64,000 nucleotides of DNA. Origin: Ephemerocybe angulata. Taxonomy: Eukaryota > Basidiomycota > Agaricomycetes > Agaricales > Psathyrellaceae. Position numbers and translations under genes: made by a program. Within the stretch, counting starts at the first letter, position 1. Each line of letters starts with the position of its first letter. Shown here in pieces: positions 57,453 to 64,000 of the stretch. The DNA is taken from the NCBI GenBank assembly GCA_013368325.1, contig JAACJK010000121.1, forward strand, positions 231,047-295,046. Direction: 5' to 3'. The notes beneath the pieces were generated by a model. The model was not told the DNA's origin. It did not search any database and saw only the letters and a program-made list of their open reading frames with translations.

Positions 57453-60400
57453 ATGCCAGGCAATTTATCGACGCTCAGGCAGTACAGCGAGCAGCGCCTT
57501 GCCCTTGTCGGTCGAAACCCTCGGCTACCAGCAATTTATGAAGCATTTAATCATCCGCTTCGCCTCGACCGCAATGGGGGGCGTACATTTGTCATTCCGT
57601 TCAACACACACCCCGCCGCGATGAACGAGGCAGCGCAGTTTGAGAAGGGCCTGAAAGTACCGCAGGGACAATTGCCTGAACTTAGAGCAGCAGGTATGTC
57701 ACCGATGTTTGCACGTTTAGCTTTCCTGACAAAGATACTAGGGTTACTCGAACTAAAAAGTGGGGATTACCTACTCGGGAGGGATCAGACGATGGGGAGT
57801 GATCCCAGCAAAGATAAAGTCATTGCATGGGTTGTTGGACGGTATGTGAAGCTTGATGAACGGAAGTACCAATACCTAACGACGAACATGCTAGATCCTT
57901 AATCGATGCAAGTCTAATTGCTAGATTACAAAATGCGATTCTGAAGGCGCTTGGGGAGAGGGAGACAAGAACCCCCGAAAAAGTGTACATGGAGAACGGC
58001 GCGACGCCTGTGGGGAAGGCCACCAATAGATCCTACAATGTGGCTACGGTTGTCGAACGTCCGAAGATGACCGTTGCTCCTCAAGCGAACTTCAAAGCGG
58101 GGGAGTCGACGCCTTTCAAGGAATGCGCGGCCGAGTTGTGTAAGGTATGTATCTAACTGCACGGGGCTCGTACAGCGATTGACAACCTGGTGCATAGGCC
58201 ATAATCCCTGTCGCAATGGCGAACTTTGAATTCGCTCCCCAAGCCCTGCAAGACACGATACGCAACCGTTCAGAGGTATTGGGGCTACCGCGGATAGGAC
58301 ATCCTGGAAACTACGCGTACTATACAGTCCAGTGCAATGTCTCCTCAGTGAAGAGAGGCGGACGTCGTGAGTACTATGATTGGACTTGGATATTCCAACA
58401 GCCCAGCTCACACGTCGTTACTAGTTTCTGAGCAGCTGGGCACTGTGGGCGGCGCACACTCGGACAGCCATGACAGCCCAGGGCACTTCTCCAACATGCT
58501 GACGCATTGCGACTTGCCTCCTGGTTGGCATCCAGGGTACTTCCATCTACTTGGGCTAGGTGTATTCGTCTCTCTCGCGAACGGACTTGGCTTCAATTTC
58601 CAAGGCAATCGCTGGCATGCAGCGTCCGGCCCCTTTGCACCAAACGACGCCCCGGCGGACGTGCCTTGGGCGTACCGCTTTGCTGGCATCAGCTACCCTC
58701 CCGAAGAGATGGTAGGGCAGGATTGTCGTTATCGGGTCGCAGCCTCAGCAGGAGAAGGGAAGGAGGGTCTTCACCTGACACCAGAAATGATGAACCTTGA
58801 GTGAGTGCATGTTCTGACCCATCGTATCTGTAGAGCTAACGCACAATCTAGTTACACAACAAACATGCAGACAGGTGCCAATCGTGCGCTATGGGTTCGC
58901 GATGCCCTCCCCTTTATGGATCGCCAATCTTACATGAACTTCGTGGCGAGGTTGACATACGACTTTCATCGGTACATTCTCAACCAAGTTCCGGAAGAGG
59001 TTGAAGTAGATTTCGACAGCGATAGCTTCTTCCCCCTCCTTTCATTTAAAAAGGAAGATGGAAGCCGGGGGAGGGCGGAGGTATGGGAGCATGCACCACC
59101 TGTGGGGAAGGAGCGAGCAGTAGCATTTCATGCGACGTGGAAGGACGCTGCTCGGAAATGGGAGGACCACGTTGATGGAATGGTGGCTATGATTCCATCC
59201 AGGTTTGTGGCCAACCGAAAGTTGGACAGCGTAGCGCACCCCAGTAAGTCGTAGATCCTGCAATGCTCACATTACTGACATATACTAACTACCTCTACGT
59301 AGTCATCGAAGCATCGCCAGGTGGGAACAGCAATGCTGTAGCAGGACCGTCACACCAGGTTGCAAAACAGAAGAAACGCTCGCGAGAGGATGAGGAGACG
59401 GTCGTGGTTGTTCGCCGGCCAAAGCGTGCCAAGACTGCGCAAGTGCGGAGCTCAGTAATGGGGGAGGAGAGTAGCAATGAAAGTGGCAGCGACTGCGAGT
59501 CTTTCAAGGAGTATGTGGTACGAAGGTCAGCCCGCCTCAAGGATCAGCGTGTACCGAGCTCCGTTCAAGGAGAGGAAAGCGACCGTTCGACGAACACCGA
59601 CCGTGAAGATGAAGAGATTGCGCCGGCCACGGCGCGTGCTGCCACCCCAATGGCACCTAGGAAACAGGGGCGGAATAGGAAAGGAAAAGCCGTGGCTACC
59701 GCAAGGAGGTCTGCTAAGGGAAAAGGAGTCGCATCGTCAAGGAGGGGGGTAAGGAAGAGCTTTGACGCCACTGGGAAACCATCAAGTGAGTTATCCAACT
59801 CGTCTTTATTGTCCAACCGCTAATATGGAATATAGGCAACCTCTACCCCTTCCTCCAGCAGTCATCTGTGCTTCACCTGGAGCGGGAGGTTATGGAACTT
59901 GCCTCGGAGCGCGACAGTGTGTTTAACGATGAAGACAGTATGTCGGAGGTCGAATCCAAGCTGGAGAAAGCATGCGCAATCATCGAACACCAGCCCCTTG
60001 ACGTCAAAAACCTTGCGAACATCTCCACAATCCTTACATGTGCGTCGCAGGTGCAGGGACACTTGCTTAAACAGCAGTACGACGTCCGCGTTCTACGACG
60101 GAATATAGCGCACGCCACGTTGGAATCGTGGAGGTGGATGCAGTTAACGTTACCGAAGATGGCCCGGACTTTGCAAGCAGACTCGGAATCGCGCGCGAGA
60201 AGTCTGCGTCGAAACGCCACCTGGCTGAGCAAGCTTGTTGCCCTTCTTCGCATCGTCGTGATGGGTAGCGATGACAGCATCATGGTCTCGGCAACTGACT
60301 GCGGCTTCACGGAGGCGAAGGTCACATCTGTTGCGTTCCATAACAAGTGGGCAAGGAGATCTTATCTGCCAGAGGCGGAGCTCCAGGACATCGTGTGCTA

Positions 60401-61576
60401 CGTAGTGCCTTCTATTGTGATGGGGTGGATGGGTTGGTCGAGCAGTGACCGACAGGACAAGAGGGAGAAGCAGGCCTGGTTCCTTCATGCAATCGTGAGC
60501 ACGCTAGGCGAAGAAGTTGTCACAATGGGGTACGCATGGACGCTCATCAGCCAGCTCAAGTTCAACGACATCATCCTTGGTCCCAACCCACATCGCGCCG
60601 TCTATCCGAAAGGGCTGGAAGGGTTCATGCAGGCTTTTAAAAAGCACCCAATATGCGATCCCGACTCCCAAGAACGCCAACTCTACAATACGTACGTCCA
60701 GCTCTACCGCGGCGATATAGAAACATCCGAAATTACACTGCCACCGTCCGACGATAGATGGAACTTGTTCGTCGACATGCTCTTAACGGCGTTGTGCTAT
60801 GTCCGCAATCCATCTTCCCCTGGTCAACCTCCCAGCGACGTTCCCAAGCCCAAGTTCTACCAACTCCTCCTGGAAGATTCTGACTTCTACCTCCCCATTC
60901 GCGAGAAGGCGTTTAGTCGTGTCCGCAGTCGATCAGAGCTAGGCCCTTACCGGGAAGGAATCATCGATACCCAGGCAGGGCTTTTCAGCGCAGTCGTTTG
61001 GAGGGCGATCACATTCCGCAGTCGCTTTTCTAAAACCCATCGCATGTACTTTGCAAGCTCGGACGACCTTCAAGGCCTGGTGGACGATATTGTAGAAGGG
61101 CAGCAGGTGTCCGAGCAGTTCTTCTGTGATAAGCGCGCGTATGGTCAGCCGACAGCCCGGGCGTTGAAGTACCACCACGCGTACTGGGAGGCCGCCTCAA
61201 ACGTGAACTGGGCGGGCTTCGTTCATCGAACCCCACCTTCTCAGAGACGGTGGAATACTTCAAGGGTGGTCGGCAGATGGGCCCAAACACGCAGTTATTT
61301 CCGCAGCTCGGAGACTTGGGGCGCCTGACTCTGGCGGGCGATCTTGCTTATGCAGGCGTGTGTGCGATGCCCACAAACGAAGAGCTTGCCGAGGCGATTG
61401 TGGACCTCAACTCAGGTGCGACGGGAGGATTGCGGGCGCTTGGCTACATATCAAGCCATTGGCCATATACACGTGAAGAGAAAGTGGTTGCTGTTGGAAC
61501 GGCATTGACATCGCTCATGGAGCGCATCCAGGAGACCTTGGGGAAGAGGCGGTTTTGGAGATGGGAATGGACTTAA
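57453..61576 (+). CDS. TET/JBP-like 2-oxoglutarate Fe(II) dioxygenase, apparent frame break near C-terminus
   Basis: Exons 57453-57693, 57742-57841, 57925-58144, 58198-58366, 58407-58800, 58852-59243, 59303-59785 and 59836 onward; as read, 1163 residues to a stop at 61328. The oxygenase domain (about residues 220-345) has VGGAHSDSHDSPGHFSNML with iron ligands His261 and Asp263, PGYFHLLGLGVFVSL, distal His314 and 2-oxoglutarate-binding Arg334 (WAYRFAGISYPP). This is the pattern of fungal TET/JBP enzymes, which oxidise 5-methylcytosine or related bases. A basic, disordered linker with NLS-like KQKKRSRE follows, then a ~500-residue helical domain. At about 61212-61228 the conserved reading shifts by one (one base missing or two extra) and continues as SSNPTFSETVEYFKGGRQ... 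to 61576. The intron at 57694-57741 is 48 nt and stop-free, so it could be retained. Confidence 0.85.
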
Positions 61577-63007
61577 TTACGTTGGAACACTCACTCTGCA
61601 AGTTCAGCCGGGCACTGCATATCAAAGCATTGTAACCGATGTAGCTTTCGCATTCAAGTTGTCATGCACCAATACATTCCGGGAACCCTTCGTCTCTCTG
61701 AAGTCAGACTGTACTAGTACGATATCGTGTTTGGATCCCTGAAAGGAGCATCCCATCTACAATTTCGTTCGACACATGCCGACCAGAAGTAAGACGAATT
61801 GGACGAAAAGAAAGTAAGAAGTCGACAGTGGAGGAGCAGCAGGACAAGGTGAACGCTTCGGCGCATATCGTAAAACGGACACCGACTTTGATACAGAACT
61901 CACCGACCGTCGCGTGAGCTCTGCTTTCTACATTTCTGCTTTTGCTGAGAGCCGACCCCATGCGAGGGCCACGGTTGATGATGGTCAGTGCGTCGTAGAG
62001 GACGATGACTGAGCGAGCGGGTCTATTGAGGTGAGGAATGATAGCCTGACTTGGGCTTTGCAGCAGGAACCTGCCCCTACATTCACTAGGCATGGTTTGT
62101 CGGCAGGTTGTGTGCAGGGTGTTCGGTTGCGACTGAACACTGTATGCATGTGCCGATGTCATATCGACATCGTTGGAAAGAGGAAGGAGGAAGACAACGA
62201 GCTCGGTGAGATTACCAAGGTGTCGAGGTTCGCGAGCTGATACAGCGTGTTCAGGAACTGGTGCCATATGTGGTCATCCATGTCGAAGGCATATATATGC
62301 ACCGTACCAGTTCTGGGGGTGTCTGAGCCTTGCCAAGGAGAGGTGATCCTCGATGGGCAGCATTTTGAACCTGGGAGAAGGCAGGCGTGACTTGATGGCG
62401 ACACACTCCCAGGACAGCCTGAGGTCGCTCGCAATTTGACGTAGTGAGCGGCTCGCCATGACGAGCTCTGGATCTGTCCAGTCGTTCGGTGGTGGTGCAG
62501 CGGGGCGTTGAGCCGAAAGAGACCTTCAGGTACGTTCCAGTCGGATTACTCGAAGCAGACTGAACAAGTTGATGCGTCAGCTTGGAGATGTACAATTGGC
62601 TTGAGACTGGAAGTCCTTGGAGATAAGAATGAGATTCGCCAGTCTCGTACACCCCGGCCATGTTTCCCCATATCGTCAAGCCCTTGATCGACCATAGTGG
62701 TGGATGTTTTTCCACTTGCTTTTTATTGCATTAATGTTGCTGAAGCCGTTTATCTGCAGGATGCTGACCACAATGTGATCGAACACATAAACTATTCCGT
62801 ATCGAAAGAGGAATGGGGCGCCATTGTTGAGCTTGGGGTGGGCCGTCCGTGTCATTCACGAGTTTGTCGTGGTTTGCCCACGAACCACCAAGTTCCAACC
62901 AACACCATTGCAAAGAAGCTGGTTGGGCTGTCTGACGCGGCCCTAAACTAGTGAAGCAACCGAAACAGCAATGGGGCGCCGTTGAACGGTACACTATTGG
63001 AGAGGAG
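61577..63007. other. Region with gene remnants
   Basis: About 1.4 kb after the dioxygenase gene. Frames on the minus strand at 61704-62716 look like decayed coding sequence (listed separately); no intact gene is supported. Confidence 0.45.
62160..62716 (-). pseudogene. Possible decayed F-box/LRR-like fragment
   Basis: Leucine-rich peptides characteristic of mushroom F-box proteins (HQFLNTLYQLANLDTLVISPSSL, LWSIKGLTIWG) appear in different frames of the minus strand without joining into one frame. This suggests a broken gene copy. The family call rests on leucine spacing only. Confidence 0.3.
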
Positions 63008-63543
63008 GTGGAGGGAGACGGCCCGAGGTGGGCACCACCACCCTAGGTCAGTACTGCCGTCTGTCCGCCCGAATCTATGCCCCAGCGCTGCAAGGCGCAT
63101 TCTGCCCGTCTTCGCCAAGTTTCCCGAGCCCAAATGTTGGATCTCGGCGGATTTGGATGGACTTTTGAATCAACACAGCTCGGGCATCCGGTGCATAGCA
63201 CTGAATTCTATCGCATTCAGCCATTTTCTAACGCCCCTGCAGGACCGACTTCGATAAATACCATCCTGGTACTTCGGTAAGGCTGATAGTATGCGCCACT
63301 ACCATCTTACGCGCAACGCGTACTGGTGCCCGTCATCAACGTCGACAAGCCCTGGAGCGTTATCCCTGCCCAGGAGGAGAACGACTTGATCACCGACTCC
63401 GAGGTTGTCCCGTTATCGACACTCTCAGCCACGTCTATGGCAAGGTTCTGGGCAACGGAAAGTGCGTATTGGTGCAGTTTGTTGCGTGATTTCGTGCTGA
63501 TGATACTCTTTAGGCTTCTCCAGGTTCCATTCGTCAAGGTCTG
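63008..63543 (+). pseudogene. RPL28: Unprocessed fragment of ribosomal protein uL15 (L27a/Rpl28)
   Basis: Two to three exon remnants of the large-subunit protein are clear: RGG-HHH near 63020-63046, then FDKYHPG, FGKA, MRHYHLTRNAYW, VINVDKPWSVIPAQEENDLITDSEVVP, IDTLSHVYGKVLGNGK and LQVPF up to a stop at 63541-63543. They fall in different frames because of at least four small indels, and the chain lacks the N-terminus and the last ~25 residues. Introns are kept (63047-63242 and about 63454-63511, gt...ag), so this is a genomic duplicate, not a retrocopy. The functional gene must be elsewhere. Confidence 0.85.
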
Positions 63544-63650
63544 ATTCGTTCCATCGATCGCCGAGGACGTTTATCTGTCTTTCATGATGCATACTACTTA
63601 CCCTGCTATAGGAAAAGGATCAAGGGTCCGGTGTTGTCGTCCTTGTCCTT

Positions 63651-63740
63651 TACACCCATATCCATGCATTTCTCTCCTTTTATGATCATGCCTCCTACAC
63701 CCATATCCATGCATTTCTCTCCTTTTATGGTCATGCCTCC
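63651..63740. repeat. 45-bp tandem duplication
   Basis: The segment beginning TACACCCATATCCATGCATT is present twice, 63651-63695 and 63696-63740, with a single A/G difference. It is recent and non-coding. Confidence 0.9.
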
Positions 63741-64000
63741 ATGAATCATATGCTGCATGCCCGAAAGCCGCGTCGATTGGAAGAAGTGCTTGCAACGCAG
63801 GGGTTTTGGGAGATCTGTGTCAATGGTTTCGCCCTCCTGGGCCTCAGTGAGGCATGCTCCAGTCTACGTTTTCTAGTCGTTCTATCAGCGCCGCATGTCG
63901 TCGCTCATCTACTAGCATTGCGTCCATGTGTCCGCCGGTCACGGTCGTGTAGGAAGCACCGCCAGCATCTGGACGTCGCCGTCTTGCTGGTGGTCAGCAT

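Overview
The window reads as a filamentous basidiomycete chromosome, most likely an Agaricomycete. Almost every gene is cut by many GT-AG introns of about 45-95 nt, and several families are typical of mushroom-forming fungi: a G-alpha subunit with a long insert, a DUF6698-like protein, KDZ/CxC proteins, a Plavaka-type transposase and a TET/JBP-like dioxygenase. Exon coordinates were built by hand from splice motifs, reading-frame phase and family conservation. Where phase adds up across all exons the model is firm.

Core half (1-40.5 kb). In order: sphingolipid delta-4 desaturase (+), D-amino-acid oxidase (+), a probably N-myristoylated TPR protein (+), proteasomal ATPase Rpt6 (-), the GPI-anchor enzyme Gpi3/PIG-A (+), a divergent G-alpha (+), an SDE3/MOV10-like RNA helicase with N-terminal zinc fingers (-), an F-box protein (-), an ARMT1/DUF89 phosphatase (+), an intron-containing tRNA-Val(CAC) (-), an Ser/Pro/Arg-rich unknown (-), a small secreted cysteine-rich protein (+), a DUF6698-like protein (-) and a one-membrane-span unknown (-). 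Long gene-free stretches lie at 11.6-16.0 and 18.5-22.0 kb. A 28/29-bp minisatellite and a 210-bp duplication lie at 36.3-37.3 kb.

Mobile half (40.6-61.6 kb). A 6.3-kb unit at 40,620-46,921 has degenerate terminal inverted repeats and an 8-bp flanking duplication. It carries two convergent genes: a GRF-zinc-finger-like protein and a CxC5/CxC6 KDZ-type transposase-like protein. A short 866-bp element at 8,571-9,436 has the same terminal motif at the same distance from its own 8-bp duplication, and it sits in the shared promoter of RPT6 and GPI3. The larger unit is followed by an apparently intact Plavaka transposase (-), a large protein of unknown function (-) and, divergent from that, a TET/JBP-like 2-oxoglutarate dioxygenase (+) with intact HxD...H residues but an apparent frame break near its C-terminus. 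The last 2.4 kb hold decayed material, including an unprocessed, frameshifted ribosomal protein uL15 fragment.

The main result is the pair of same-family 8-bp-TSD elements, one coding and one non-coding, and the neighbouring Plavaka / unknown / TET-JBP cluster, which couples transposases with a predicted DNA- or RNA-base oxidase.
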